Positions 11,341 to 23,364 of a DNA stretch of 64,000 bases are shown here, piece after piece. The stretch comes from Todiramphus chloris collaris (lineage: Eukaryota > Chordata > Aves > Coraciiformes > Alcedinidae): contig JANVCC010000018.1 in the NCBI GenBank assembly GCA_025345505.1, positions 53,773,656-53,837,655 of the forward strand. The letters are read 5' to 3'. Within the stretch, counting starts at the first letter, position 1, and each line of letters opens with the position of its first letter. A model generated the notes under the pieces. It made no database searches. It was given only the letters and a program-made list of their open reading frames with translations, and was not told the origin of the DNA. Both the position numbers and the translations under genes were made by a program.

Positions 11341-11472
11341 TGGGCCAAGGTCTCTGGAGGGATGGATGTAGCTATTCCCACTGGTACCATGTCCTGAGAC
11401 ACAAGTTTGTGCTAACAAGGCATGTCTGACATCCAGCCAGGAGGCCAAAATCAGCAATTTAAGGTCAGGATC

Positions 11473-12195
11473 AGGAGGCTGGGAGATGAGTAGCTGGAGA
11501 GTGGCCCAGCTGAGAGGGACTTGGGAGTACTGGTTGACAACCAACTGAACATGAGCCAGCAGTGTGTCCAAGTGTCACAGAAGGCCAATGGGATCTTGGC
11601 TTGTATCAGGAATAGTGTGGCCGGCAGGACTAGGGATGTGATTCTCCCCCTGTATCTGGCACTGGTGAGGCCTCACCTCAAATACTGTGTGCAGTTCTGG
11701 GCCCTGCACTTCAAGAAGGATATTGAGGTGCTGGAGCGGGTCCAGAGGAAAGCAATGAGTCTGGTGAAGGGACTGGAGGGAAAGTCTTATAAGGAGAGGC
11801 TGAGGGAGCTGGGGATGTTCAGCCTGAAGAAGAGGAGACTCAGGGGAAACTTCATCACTCTCTACACCTACCTGAAAGGTAGATGTAGGCAGGTGGGAGC
11901 TGGACTCCCAGGCAACCAGTGGCAGAACAAGACGGCATGGCTTGAAGCTGCACCAGGGGAGGTTTAGGTTAGATATTAGGAAGCACTTCCTTACGGAAAG
12001 GGTCATTAGACACTGGAATGGCCTGCCCAGGGAGGTGGTGGAGTCACCATCCCTCATGGCGTTTAAGGAAAGATTGGATGTGGCACTTCGTGGTATGGTC
12101 TAGCTAGGTGGCATGGTGTCAGGTCCTAGGCGGGACTTGATGATCTCAAAGGTCTATTTCAGCCTTAACGATAATTCTATGTGTAATTCTGTGTG
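11473..12195 (+). mobile_element. 5'-truncated CR1 LINE with 3' UTR and tail
   Basis: It starts in the C-terminal reverse-transcriptase region (GGAGGCTGGGAG, equivalent to AGGCTTGGGGCAG) and continues through the 3' UTR (GTGGAGTCACCATCCCT at about 12040-12056) and GGACTTGATGATCTCAAAGG to a slightly altered tail, AATTCTATGTGTAATTCTGT, ending near 12195. This is the commonest shape of CR1 in birds, severely 5'-truncated. It sits head-to-head with the minus-strand CR1 on its left. Confidence 0.88.
11521..11967 (+). pseudogene. CR1 reverse transcriptase C-terminus
   Basis: A 148-codon frame with [67 protein letters not shown] and [19 protein letters not shown]. It is open to GEV near the 3' UTR. 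The polymerase palm is not present, so it cannot be active. The long antisense open frames over the same bases (11284-11571 and 11575-12057) are shadows of it. Confidence 0.85.
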
Positions 12196-15100
12196 AAACA
12201 GGACCAGACAGAGGTATAGCTTCAACTCCACTGCAGCAAAGGCCTGAGAGAAAAGCATCTATGAGGTAAGGTGTGGAGGTTCCAGACAAGGCTTCTCAGC
12301 TTTTCCTACCAGCTGATACATTTATACTGCAGTCTGATCTGGGGTTACATAGCCATGACACACCAAGCTGACCTTGGAAGCAGGCAGTAAAAGCCCTGGT
12401 GGAGGCATTGAGGAAGCAGGTGCAGACCCTGTTGGCACATACCAGGCTTGAAAAGACAGGGACTCTTCATGAGATCTCCTGCTCAATAAGAAACTTCTTG
12501 CACTGTCTTCTGGCTTCTTGTGATGGTTTTACTGACTTAAGGAACATCAAGCCTTTAGTACACTCCTTACTATTGTTCTGTGCTCCAAACAGCATGCATT
12601 TTTAAAACTTGAATAGCTGCAAATTAATGTCCAATGCTATGGATTTTAACCCAGTGCTCATAGAAAACACATTGTACAGGAGATCTTGCACCATTCCTCA
12701 TAGACACATGAAATTGATGCTGTCATAGTCAAGGTTAACAGGCAAAAAGCATGTTGCTGCCCATTGTATTTAATGGATGTTCATATCTGTTGGCCAATGG
12801 TTCAATGTTATCTAACATCTATACAAAACCCAGCTTATTTTCATAGAAATATAATCAGTGTGGAGTATCTGTGGTGTTATCATTTTAAAAAAAAGTTTAT
12901 TGTAAATCCAGATTTTTGTCATCCTTATTTTAAGTGTTTTCTTACTTTGTATTTAGGGAAAAGGTTTTAATAGAACAAAACAAATCAATTGGAAAGGTGT
13001 ATTTCTCAGGATTTCATCTTATTCATGGTGAAAAAACACATTGGAGAAAGAATCTTTAAATTATATCAACATGATAAATTGCCAAAAAAGGAATATACTG
13101 GCCACAGTTCTATAGTTTACTGTGCAAGACAATGCACATAATCCTCTTCCATGAAAATATGTGAATTATGTGAAGCTATTCTAGTCAGAATCAAGAAGCA
13201 AGTGTTGTTGACATTTTAGCTTTCTTTCAGTCACTTTTGCTCTTCATCCCTTTGTTGATGGCAAGTTCTGACATCTCAAGCATAAAATCTGATTCCCATC
13301 ACTCTTTGTGGGAGGAAAAGATGATCGTCTAGCCCCTGTAAAGCTAAGTAAGCTAAGTCAGCACATTCAGTTAAATGAAGTCAAGTATTCTCTCATATTA
13401 ATACAAAAGAAGTTCATGTATCTGATGTAAGGTGAAGTATACACTCTCTCATCGGTGAGTACTTGCATTATAGCATGCACAAAAGTGGATGGATTTGTCT
13501 GGGTTTTGTTTTTTTCCCCCCCCCCCCCCCCCCATCCCTGCCCCATCCCACCCAGTCCCTGAGCTTCTTTGCTGTTTAACTTTCATATAGGTTGAGTTTT
13601 GCTGATGTCAGGGACCAATCAGATAACCACGAGGCAGCAGCCTGGCATGAAATGTAAATAGAAGACATTCAGTGTAAACATGCCAATTTTGACTCAAACA
13701 GAGGAAAGTGGACATTGGGATTGGAAAGAAGGAAGGACTGATAAGGACTGATGACAGCTTTCTACTGTGAGTGCAAACCAGCCAAATGCCAGTTTTTAAT
13801 GGAAATCTAAGGATGCTTACCTAAAAGGGAGCTGAAAAGGGTGCTTCATTCTTAATGCAGTTGAGTCTTGGGAGTAAAGCTGTTGAGATTTAAGAAAAAT
13901 CTCTGGCTTAAAATAGGTGTGAGGACTAATTGTGGTCACTGCATCAGCTCACAGCTTATTTTTGCAATTATCAATACCATAATATCACAACAATAGCCCT
14001 CTAATTTTATTAATGTTGAGCAGTTATAGTGAAGTTCCTGCCCCTAGAGAAACCCAATTTCTATAACAGAAAGGAAACCAAATGGCAGAGAGAGAACAGG
14101 GGTGACAATGTGAGCACGTGCTAATGTCATCAGTGATATCTCACTGACATACCACAGATAGAAGTCAAATGTGTATAGAAAAACCCACAGAAGAAGCCTT
14201 TAGAGTTGTCCAGTTCTTAGCAGATCCTGTCACCAGTAACTGTCTCCTCCTGCTTCCTTGACATGGGCAGCTTCCCTGAAGCACCAACACAGCTGTATCT
14301 GTAAGGGTAATCTCACAAACAACCCTAACAACCCTCTTCCCATCAAGTTATACACAGTGGCAAATGTTAGAACATCATGTAAGCATAACTCTGACAAACT
14401 ACTTTGTGTTAATACTCCAAAATGGCAAAACCAGAGTGAACCCTTTCAAAGAATGTCCCAATGTTGTTAAAAAACATTGAAGTCTTTATTTTCTCTTGCC
14501 TCCTGCAAAGAACATGAGTGTTTAAATGATCATACTTGAATAAATTCTGAAATATGCTCACTGCACATGCCACTTCATGTACTTAGCCAACAGCAGTAAA
14601 ATATTATAACTCATTCATCATCTGTTACACAGTGGATTGCTTGTTAGAGCAAACCATTATAGACTACACGACATATGTTCGAGGGAGCAATACACAAGGC
14701 AGAGAAGGGACCTGTATCCCATTTATCTTCAGTTCTTTCTAGACTGCACTGTCAATGAAAAACTATCTTAGAGCAGATGCCAATGAAAGGTACAAGACCT
14801 TTGTAATGGTCAAGCTGTATAAAAGATCTTTGCATAAATGAGAACTTGAGCTGAGATCATCATCAGTGAGACTTAAAAGACCAAGCAGAGACAATGCCAG
14901 ACAGTAGAGACACCAAGAGAACTACATACACGGCCTCAGTGAGGTGGTGTCATCTTTAGACTATACGCGTAACTCACAACTGACTGATGCCTTTTTCCAC
15001 AACTCCCACTTCTCTATGTGGGGCTTTCTGCCACCTGCCACTGAGCCTGAGTCTGATGCTATGGTTTAGAAATCCTGGGGTTTAATTGCTGAAAAGTAAG

Positions 15101-15964
15101 CCAAAAATTAGCCACCTCACTAGCCTCACAGAGACTAGCTGCTCCCACAGTTTGAGGTATACTCTTGGTTTCTTCCTTTAACTGCAGGCATGATCTAGTA
15201 AGACATCTCAATGAATCTTCAAGGCCACAACAAGATGCTATCCATATAAATTGTTTATAGCAGTAAACAGAATTCAGCAGAGGAATCCATTTCTACTCCT
15301 CGTGCCGAGTGTGTACTTAGTCAGCATCTATTATGAAGGCTGTCTGTGCTTTTGGGAATAGGCTTGGTGATGCTGATTGCTGTTGTATCCCTGGGTGACT
15401 TCAGATAAATCATACAGCTCCATCTGTGTCTTAGTGAAATAACAACATGGAAAGCTTACATTTCTTGTATGAGCCTGAATACCTGAGATCATCTGGGCCG
15501 CAAGTAGTGATATTTAAAGTCCCCTGAAGCAATAACTGAATGTTGCAGGAACAAACTGCTCTCAGCAGAATAACACTCAGCATATCTATACCATCAGTTA
15601 AGTACATGTTCTTAAGACAGATTTCCTCACAACTGGACATTATAAATCCTCCGACTTCCACTGCTGCTCATCTGAGTGCAAGCTTCTAGTTTGCTACACA
15701 GTGGAAATCCAGACAAGATTGGCCCCTATTTGTAGGTGTAAGCTTTCACTGAAGTCCTGGATAGACTGAGGTGGAGTGGGACAATCTGTTACAACTCAGA
15801 TTTTCCAAGTTGAGCATGGATGGTTTGGTTCAAGGCTCCAGTTGTCAGAGTAAACTGAACACGCACGTGTTCTCCACTGTTAACTGGACAAAAAGCCCAG
15901 AGTGTCTAGAAGCCTGAGCCTAGCTGCTGTAAACTTGGTGCTACAGAAAGGAAAATGGAAGTTA
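12196..15964. other. Unique DNA, 3.8 kb, no gene seen
   Basis: No supported coding region. A short plus-strand frame at 12399-12605 begins with a coiled-coil-like stretch (EALRKQVQTLLAHTRLEKTG); it could be a scrap of a retrotransposon ORF1 or chance. An 18-C homopolymer lies at 13516-13533. Nothing else stands out. Confidence 0.5.
13516..13533 (+). repeat. Poly(C) run of 18 preceded by T7
   Basis: A T7 block (13509-13515) followed by 18 consecutive C, then CATCCC-type cytosine-rich sequence to about 13557. The opposite strand is a G18 run with G-quadruplex potential. It is likely length-variable and prone to sequencing error. Confidence 0.85.
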
Positions 15965-16332
15965 AAATATAAAGGAAAGGGACAGAAGGAGGACCCAGGG
16001 AACTACAGACCTGTCGGTCTGACCTCAGTGCCAGAGAAGGTTACGGAGCATACCATTGTGATTGCCATTATTCCTGATAAACAGGACAACCAGGCAAAAA
16101 AACCCCAGTCAGAATGGATTTATGAAAGGCAGGTCCTACTTGACTAACCTAATCTCCATCTCTGGCAAGATGATGTAGCTAGTTCATGAGGGAAAGGCTG
16201 CGGAGGTTCTCTACCTGGATGTCTGTAAAGTCTTCAAGACAATTTCCTAAAGCATTGTCATGAAAAAATAAAATGGCAGCTAATGGCTTGGATGGGGATA
16301 TGCACTGCTGGGTAAAATACTGGCTGTATGTC
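15965..16332 (+). mobile_element. CR1 fragment, reverse transcriptase fingers and palm
   Basis: Plus-strand CR1 encoding KEDPGNYRPVGLTSVPEKVTE (fingers), then ERQVLLD and TNLISISG-like sequence, then a degraded motif A region (VLYLDVCKVFKTIS in a shifted frame, with the family's LDFSKAFDTV recognisable). It ends near TACTGGCTGTATGTCC (about 16317-16332), equivalent to the AACTGGCTGGATGGCC stretch. Frameshifts are frequent. It joins directly to an inverted CR1 piece at 16333. Confidence 0.7.
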
Positions 16333-16485
16333 CACACTATTTCTAAAACAAGCCAGGATGCTGTTGTCCTTCGTGGCCACCTGGGCACACGGATGGATCA
16401 TATACAGTTGGTTGTCAATCAGTAACCCCAGTTCCCTTTTTGCTGGAGAGCTTTCCACCTACTCTTCCCCAGGCTGTTCCCGCTC
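16333..16485 (-). mobile_element. Inverted CR1 fragment, RT C-terminal region
   Basis: Minus-strand reading gives SSPAKRELGLLIDNQLY, then [20 protein letters not shown], matching the CR1 pattern [20 protein letters not shown] and [13 protein letters not shown]. It is only about 150 bp and lacks the 3' UTR and tail. It abuts the plus-strand CR1 at 16332, so the two form a rearranged pair with about 350 bp of intervening RT missing. Confidence 0.7.
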
Positions 16486-19400
16486 CTGCTGTGAGCTAGA
16501 CAGGGAAAGTGATCTGGCTAGAAGAGAAGAAGAAAAAAAAGAAATCCATGGGATTACTTCCAGTTGTGTCAGTTCCTCGTTCTGGGTCACAGAAAATCTT
16601 CTCAGACAGCTGTGCCAGTACATTGAGGAGGTAATGTGCTGTGACAGGAGGTGCTGGTGCTGAAGACTTTATTTTATGAAATCCATCTCACATCTGTCTA
16701 CAATTTGAGAAAGAATGGACCCTAAAAAGAGGTGCTCTGTTAAATGACCAATGAATGGATTCACACTTCAGAGCTAGCAGGGTCTCAAAAGGAAGGCCTA
16801 GGAGAGAAGGATTTATTTGGTTAACTTGTAGCTCTTATTTGGTTAGCTGTTATTAGGTTTATTATCTGTGAAGTTTTGGTCAATTAGTGATCAATTTTAC
16901 ATTTGTAGCTGATTCCTATCAACACGCTGTCCTGTTTCTAGCTCCACATAGTAGTAGTAAAGTGTAATTTTGCCAGCTATTCAGTATGTTTAATTGCAGC
17001 TGCATAAGATATTCTTATCATTTAATTTCATAATGATACCAAAGATTTATAACTGCATCCCATTTTGACTTAGGGTGTAGCATTTGAGTCAGAATGGTAA
17101 TTTGAACATTTGTAAATTGAATGACGGCATCAGGTATTTAAAAGGGACCAATAAATAAAATAAACCAAATACAAACACAAGCAAAACAAAATGCATATAT
17201 TTATGGTAAACACTTACCTGCAGGCCTCATTGCTGCAAACCAAAGTCTTTGTGATGTTTTTTCTATCAGCTATCTTATGAATGATACTTGAAAATAGTGC
17301 AGTTTAGCTAAGAATAAATAGGCTGGAGTGCTCACCCTCCACCCTGCAGAGCTGTAGCACAAGGAGCCCTGCTGCTGAGCAATAGAGCACTTTTTGTATG
17401 AGTGATGGATAATGTGTTTTGCTCTCAGCCATTGCCTGGTAAAGCAGTGGCAAGTGGTTTCTCTTGCAGAAGCAGTTGCCAAAAATCATCAAGCAGACAC
17501 CAACGCTCTACTGCACGATGAACCTGTTCTGTCTCTCCCTTGTGCTTTGTGTCTGAACTATGTCTTCCTATACTTTAATAACACCTTGCTCTTCTTTTTC
17601 AAAGGCAGTGGAAGTGAGCTGCCTTTCCCCTTCCTTCTTTCCTTGTTTCTTTCTCTTTTGCCTCCTTCCTAAATTACAGAGCTTTAGCAGAAGCATTTTA
17701 GGTACATCATGGTGTGAAACTTCAGCAATAGCTGGTACTGGAGACTTGTGAAAAAGGAAGGAAAGATAAAAACTTTAATCTTCATTTATGCCTTCAAAGA
17801 GAGTAAGCGAAGGATTTAAAGGGGCCTCAGAATAGATGGATTTCTAGGTCAGACTCTCAGGTACCTTGTAGCATCTGTGTGCACACAGAGCAGTGCATGC
17901 ACCTGAACTGTATTTTACTTATATCACAGGGCAATAGCTGATCATCTCTTGAATAAGAGATCTGAGGTTTCAGGTAGAAATTTAGGGACTGAGGGAGTAC
18001 CCTTACCATTGTACAATGGGTAGTCTGCTTGTTCCTGAACTTGGAAATGATTCAGGAACAGAGAGGGTGAGTATTTGGTCTGCTCAATAAAGTTTTTATT
18101 GATCTTGCACATTCTGCTTTTACACTTAAGAAATAATTTTTACTATGGACTACTTGAAGAATGAGAACTGTCATATAGCCATTATCTCATGCCTTCTGAT
18201 TCAGACCTCGGCTACAATTGGAGGCAACAAGGTATGCATAATACAGCAGTATGACATGATGAGTTGCAGTTTATTGTGTTGCTAGTGTCTCCTTTGGGCA
18301 TACCATATGGTGAAGCTTCCCTACAGCTTCCTAATTGATCTCTCTCTTTTTTTTTTTTTAATATCTCCCCCCTGAAAATGCATACCTGAGCAGGAAAATT
18401 TACTAAACAGAAGACCAGGAGGGCAATAAGAGAAAATCAGGGGGGGGCTTTTGCATCAAGGGACATTCTTGTAGAAGTGTATGTGGTTTTGTTTTGTTCA
18501 TTTGTAAAATTCCCAAACTTAGTTTTTCAAGTGAAAAGTCAAGCTAAAATTTGCTGAGGATACATAGCAGGAGGCAGAAGGGAAGAGAAAGGAAAAAGAG
18601 CAATGTGGAGATATAAGTATAATAAGAACTTGGCTGTACATTTTGAGCCCAAGGCCTGATCTGTTTACTTTAGTACAAATTCTTGAATTCAACTTAATTA
18701 AGTTTGCAGAGATAGTAAACAACTGTATAGATCTTTTTTACTTCTGCAGTGCTTTGCAGAACATCTCAAAATACTTTCTGATGTTTTGGTTATTCAGCTT
18801 CATAATAATCCTATAACTGGTTTTTTGCAATTATTGAGTTAGGAAATTCCACAAGTAAGCTACTGTAAATTATTACAACAAGTGAAGTGTATACCTTGTA
18901 TTTAGCTCTTGCTTCCAACAGTTTCCTAATTTAATTTCATGATTCTCTGGTATATAATGTTTAGATTGTGTCTTAGTTTTTCACTCCAGCAGGATTCCTG
19001 CCTTTTTCTTAAAATCAGATGTATCCTGATCCACCTTCACAGATGTAGTTCAAATATTTCTGTAATGAATTTTTGAATTCTCACATCTCTCACAATTTTA
19101 ACATTTGCACCTAATGCTGGTTTCTGATCTTCTGGGTCATGTTCCCACTACTCTTGGTAACAGTTGATGTAGGATTGGTATGGCCATCCAAGTACATCTG
19201 TGGCCTCTATTGTTTTCAACCACATTGTACACTTTGAGCAAAACTCCAGTGTCAGCACATAGATAATCAGAGTGTGTGAGCTGGATTTAGGTGTGAACTG
19301 TACAGACACAGCTCTAAGTCCTGAAGTCCTTTCAGAGTATTAGCCTTAATGAAGAGAGGTCTCATCGTCTCTTTCTGACTGAAAATTCTCTTTTCAATAG

Positions 19401-19524
19401 CATGAGCTACCAAAAGCACAAAAGCTTTCTTATTACGTGTGGGGACCTTAACTCTCACCTCATCCTACATTATTTTCACATTATATGCCTTATTCTTCAT
19501 TATTCTATAGCATTTTTATACTAT
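16486..19524. other. Unique AT-rich DNA, 3.0 kb, no gene seen
   Basis: No gene was recognised. A possible decayed MIR-like relic lies at 18750-18865. A purine-rich patch (AAGAAGAAAAAAAAGAAA) is near 16526-16543. Open frames on both strands here are short and unsupported. Confidence 0.5.
18750..18865 (+). repeat. Possible ancient MIR-like SINE relic
   Basis: GTGCTTTGCAGAACATCTCA followed by TTCATAATAATCCTATAACT, then TTATTGAGTTAGGAAATTCC. This resembles the MIR series with CTCATTTAATCCTCACAACA, TATGAGG and GATGAGGAAACT. It is strongly diverged and judged only by eye, so treat it as a hint. Confidence 0.3.
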
Positions 19525-20456
19525 CCTCAGGACTCAGTATTGGGATCACTTGTGTTTAACATCTTTATCAGTGATATTGATGAAGATTTAGAATGCACCC
19601 TAAGTAAGTTTGCAGAAGACACCAAGTTGTGTGGTAGCATCAATCTGCTTGAGGGTAGGAAGATTCCTCAGAGGAATCTGGACAGGCTGGATTGATGGGC
19701 TGAGGCCAATTGTATGAGCTTCAACAAGACCAAGTGCCGAGTCCTCCACTTGGGCCACAATAACCCCAGACAGCACTACAGGCTTGGGGAAGAGTGACTT
19801 GAAAACTGCTCAATGGAAAAGGACCTGGGTGTACTGATCGACAAGAGTCTGAATATGAGCTAGCAGTGTGTCCAGGTGTCCAAGAAGGAAAACAGCATCC
19901 TGGCTTGAATCAGAAATAATGTGGCCAGAAGGACCAAGGAGGAGATTGTCCCTCTGTAATCAGCATTGGTGAGACCACACCTTGAGACTAGGTTCAGTTT
20001 TGGTCACCTCAATACAAGACAGACATCGAGGTGCTAGGAGCAGGTCCAGAGAAGAGCAACTAAGCTGGTGAAGAGTCTAGAGAATAAGTCTTATGAGGAG
20101 TGTCTGAGGTAACTGGGGGTATTTAGTCTGAAGAAAAGGATTCTGAGGGGAGACCTTATTGCTGTCAACAATTACCCGAAAGGACATTGTAGAGAGGTAT
20201 TTGCTGGCCTCTTCTCAACAGTACCTAGTGATAGAACAAGAGGGAATGGCCTCAAGCTGCACCAGTGGAGGTTTAGACTGAACATTAGGAATTTTTTTTT
20301 CACTGAAAGGGTTGTCAGGCATTGGAACAGGCTTCCCAGAGAGGTGGTTGAGTCACCATCCCCAGATGTGTTTAAAAGCTGTATAGATGTGGTGCTTGGG
20401 GGTATGACTTAGTGGTGGGCCTGGTAGAGTAGGGTTAATGGTTGGACTTGATGATA
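19525..20456 (+). mobile_element. 5'-truncated CR1 LINE lacking its terminal tail
   Basis: It begins in reverse transcriptase motif B ([17 protein letters not shown]), includes the palm, C-terminal region and 3' UTR (GTTGAGTCACCATCCCCAGA at about 20347-20366), and ends in GGTTGGACTTGATGAT near 20456. The usual TTCTATGATTCTGTGAT tail is absent. There the sequence passes directly into the 3' end of an oppositely oriented CR1. Confidence 0.85.
19545..19695 (+). pseudogene. CR1 reverse transcriptase palm fragment
   Basis: The frame gives [20 protein letters not shown] then [17 protein letters not shown]. Motif C, FADD in active CR1, reads FAED (19609-19620), so the second catalytic Asp position pattern is altered. 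It stops at LDRLD*. Downstream homology (MSFNKTKC-like, then EKDLGVL) continues in other frames to about 20130. Confidence 0.78.
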
Positions 20457-22233
20457 GTAGAGGTTGGAAGGGACCTATGGAGATCAATGAGTCCAACCCC
20501 CCTGCCAGAGCAGGAACACCTAGGGCAGACCACACAGGAACACATCCAGTCAGGTTTTTAAAGTCTCTAGAGAAGAAGACTCCACAATACCTCTGTGCAG
20601 CCTGTTCCAGTGCTCTGTCACTCTCAAAGTAGAGAAGTTTTTCCTTATCTTGAGGTAGAACTTCCTGTGTTCTAGTTTGTGACCATTACTTCTCTTTCTA
20701 TCACAGGGAACCACTGAAAAGAGACTGGCCCTTTCTACTTGACACCCACCCTTCAGCTATTTTTAAAGTTTAATAACATCCCCTCTCAATCTTCTCTTCT
20801 CCACACTAAACAGACCCAGGTATTTAAGCCTTTCCTCATAAGAGAGATGTTCTAATCCCTTAATCATCTTTGTAGCTAGTCATTGGACTCTCTCTAGTAT
20901 TTCCCTGTCCCTCTTGAACTGGGAAGCCTAGAACTGGACACAATACTCCAGATGTGTCCTTACTAGGACAGAGTAGAGGGGGAGGAGAACTTCCCTTGAC
21001 ATGCCAGCCACACTCTTCTTTATGCACCCCAGGATATCATTGGCCTTCCTGGCCACAAGGGCACATTGCTGTTCCATGGATAACTTTATTGTCCACCAGG
21101 ATGCCAAGGTCCTTCTCAGTGTAGCAGCTTTCCAGTAGGTCAACTCCTAACAACCTGCAACTGGTGCAGGAGGTAGGTTATTCCTCCTCACTTCTGGGAC
21201 TCTACACTCACTCCTGTTGACCTCCATTAGGTTCCCCCTTGCTCAGCTCTCCAGTATGTCCAGAACTCTCTGGATGGCAGCACAGCCTTCTGGTGTATCA
21301 GACACTCTTCCTGATTTTGTATCATCAGCAAACTTGCTTGAGGGTACATGCTATCCCTTCATCCAGATCATTGATGAAGATGCTGAATAAGACTGGACCC
21401 AGTACAGATCCTTGGGGAACACCACTAGCTGCAAGTGACCAACTGGACTTTCTGCTAGTGATCATGGCCCTCTGAGCTCTACTCTTCAGTCATATCTCAG
21501 CTCATCTCACCATCCACTCTTCTAACCCACACTTACTTACCAGATTACCTATGAGGATGTTATGGGAGAGAGTGTCAAAAGCCTTGCTGAAGTCAAGGTA
21601 CACAACTGCTCTCCCTGAATCTACACATTCAGTCAAGCCATCACAGAAGTCTATTAGATTAGTAAGGCATGACTTCCTTTTAGTAAGACCATTCTGTCTA
21701 CTCTTGATAACCTGCTTTTATTCCATGTGCTTAGAGATGATCTCCAGAATGAGCTTCTCCGTCACCTTTGCAGGGATGGAGGTGAGGTTTACTGGTCTGT
21801 AAATATCAGGGTCTTCCTTCTTGCCCTTTTTGAAGCCTGGAGTGACATTGGCTTTCTTCCAGTCCTCAGAAATCTCTCCTGTTCTCCATGATCTTTCAAA
21901 AATGATGAAGAGTGGTAGCACAACATCAGCCAGCTCCCTCAGCACACATGGGTGCAGCTCATGAGGGCCCATGAATTTGTGTATGTTCAGTTTACCCAAG
22001 TGATTTATAATCCAATCCTCATTGACCCATGGAGTGTTTTCCTTCCTCCAGGCTTTCTCTCTTACTTCCAGGGTGAGGGATTCCTAAGGGCTGGTCTTAG
22101 CAGTGAAGACTGAAGCAAAGAAGGCATTCAGTAATATTCTCTGTCACCAGGGGTCCCACTTCATTCAGCAGCAGGCCCACATTTTCCCTATTTTTCCTTT
22201 TACCATTGATATATTTGAAGTAGCCCTTCTTGT
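20457..22233 (-). mobile_element. Long minus-strand CR1 LINE, all RT motifs visible
   Basis: About 1.78 kb. On the minus strand it runs from the start of the reverse transcriptase (near 22233) to the 3' UTR, whose plus-strand form is the typical GGTTGGAAGGGACCTATGGA (about 20463-20482). It is 5'-truncated near a TA-rich run (22238-22252). Its 3' UTR is a different type from the tail-to-tail neighbour, so it belongs to another CR1 subfamily. The terminal octamer tail is missing at the junction. Short deletions and stops interrupt the ORF. Confidence 0.88.
20928..21999 (-). pseudogene. CR1 reverse transcriptase with intact motifs A, B and C
   Basis: From right to left: fingers at 21718-21999 (GPHELHPCVLRELADVVLPL, WKKANVTPGFKKGKKEDPD, YRPVNLTSIPAKVTEKLILE); motif A YLDFSKAFDT at 21571-21600; motif B PQGSVLGP at 21394-21417; motif C FADDT at 21318-21332; C-terminal [20 protein letters not shown] and [12 protein letters not shown] at 20928-21143. 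The catalytic Asp residues are therefore retained, unlike in the copies at 4042 and 19545. No single frame joins the pieces, so it is a pseudogene. Confidence 0.85.
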
Positions 22234-23362
22234 TGTCTTTTATATATATAAATGTACTATTAAGTCAGCAGATCTCCCCAGTTAGAAGGACTCATGTCAT
22301 GAGGCTTTGATTTATGTCCCAGCCAGAGAGACTATGCAAGTCTCAGAATTTGGCCTGGAAGAGAAGAATTATAGACCTACCTTCATTTTGCCTTCTCCCT
22401 TCCTATGGTGATCACTATTCTGTCTGTGCAAGGAGTCAGTGCTATTTATTGTTATGGATGCTATTTGAAGAAAGAGGCCCTAAGTAATATATTTTTTATG
22501 TCATTTATGTTTCTTTGTGTACTTGATTTAGGCCTCAAATCTACTAATACAACATCAACTTACCTTTTCTTTGTATCTCTTGCTTCAGGCTTCCCTTTCT
22601 GCACACAACATAATTAAGTCTTAAATTTCCTGATGCATTTATTTTCATAGTAGGATAACTTGTACTGACATTGTGTCACTCTGATTTGCATCAACAATGC
22701 CACAAGTGTTGTCATCATTCTGACATTGCAATATCATCTTTTAGACTTTACGGATCTTTTTGAAGACATGCTTTTCCTTCAAAGCAAATTAAAACTCATA
22801 AGAATGTTTCTGACCACATTTGCCTATGTGTTCCACATTAGGTGTTTTTGAGCACATGATCTGGTAAGAATACACACGACCCAGAAACCCACATAAAATT
22901 GTTCTGGAGAGCTCAAGTTCAATGGGGCTTTGTCACAAGTCTTCTTGATTCATCTATACGCTAGCCAGAGTGTTCCCAATTAGAGGTTTCAGGTTTATAT
23001 TATATAAAATTCAGGAGATGCAGTTGACTAAAGTATAGTACTGATTATACAGGGAGCCAGAAGGCCCAGAGATGTCTTACTTTATTAGTTTCTTTCATTG
23101 CATTGGGTTTATCCCCTGCTACTCCCTTATGCCATTAACATGAAACTTTAACCATGAGTAATTCATGTAGAACAGTGCAATAGCTAGCTGCAAATTTGAG
23201 AATGTGTTTCTTAATCACATCTGCCTTGCTTTCCAGCAAAGCCATTTTACTACTAGGAGCATGGAATAATGCTGAGGAATGCAGAATGATAACATTTTCA
23301 ACTTCTGTTATGGATATAAGCACTAAAGGAAAGGTGGCATGGCCTTAGACGTGCTTATTCAC

Positions 23363-23364
23363 AA

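Noticed and set aside
11575-12057. 160-codon minus-strand open frame, the longest in the window
   Set aside because: It is the antisense shadow of the CR1 RT C-terminus and 3' UTR on the plus strand.
14640-14700. GTTCGAGG word considered as a tRNA T-loop
   Set aside because: No acceptor stem, D-arm or anticodon arm can be formed around it.
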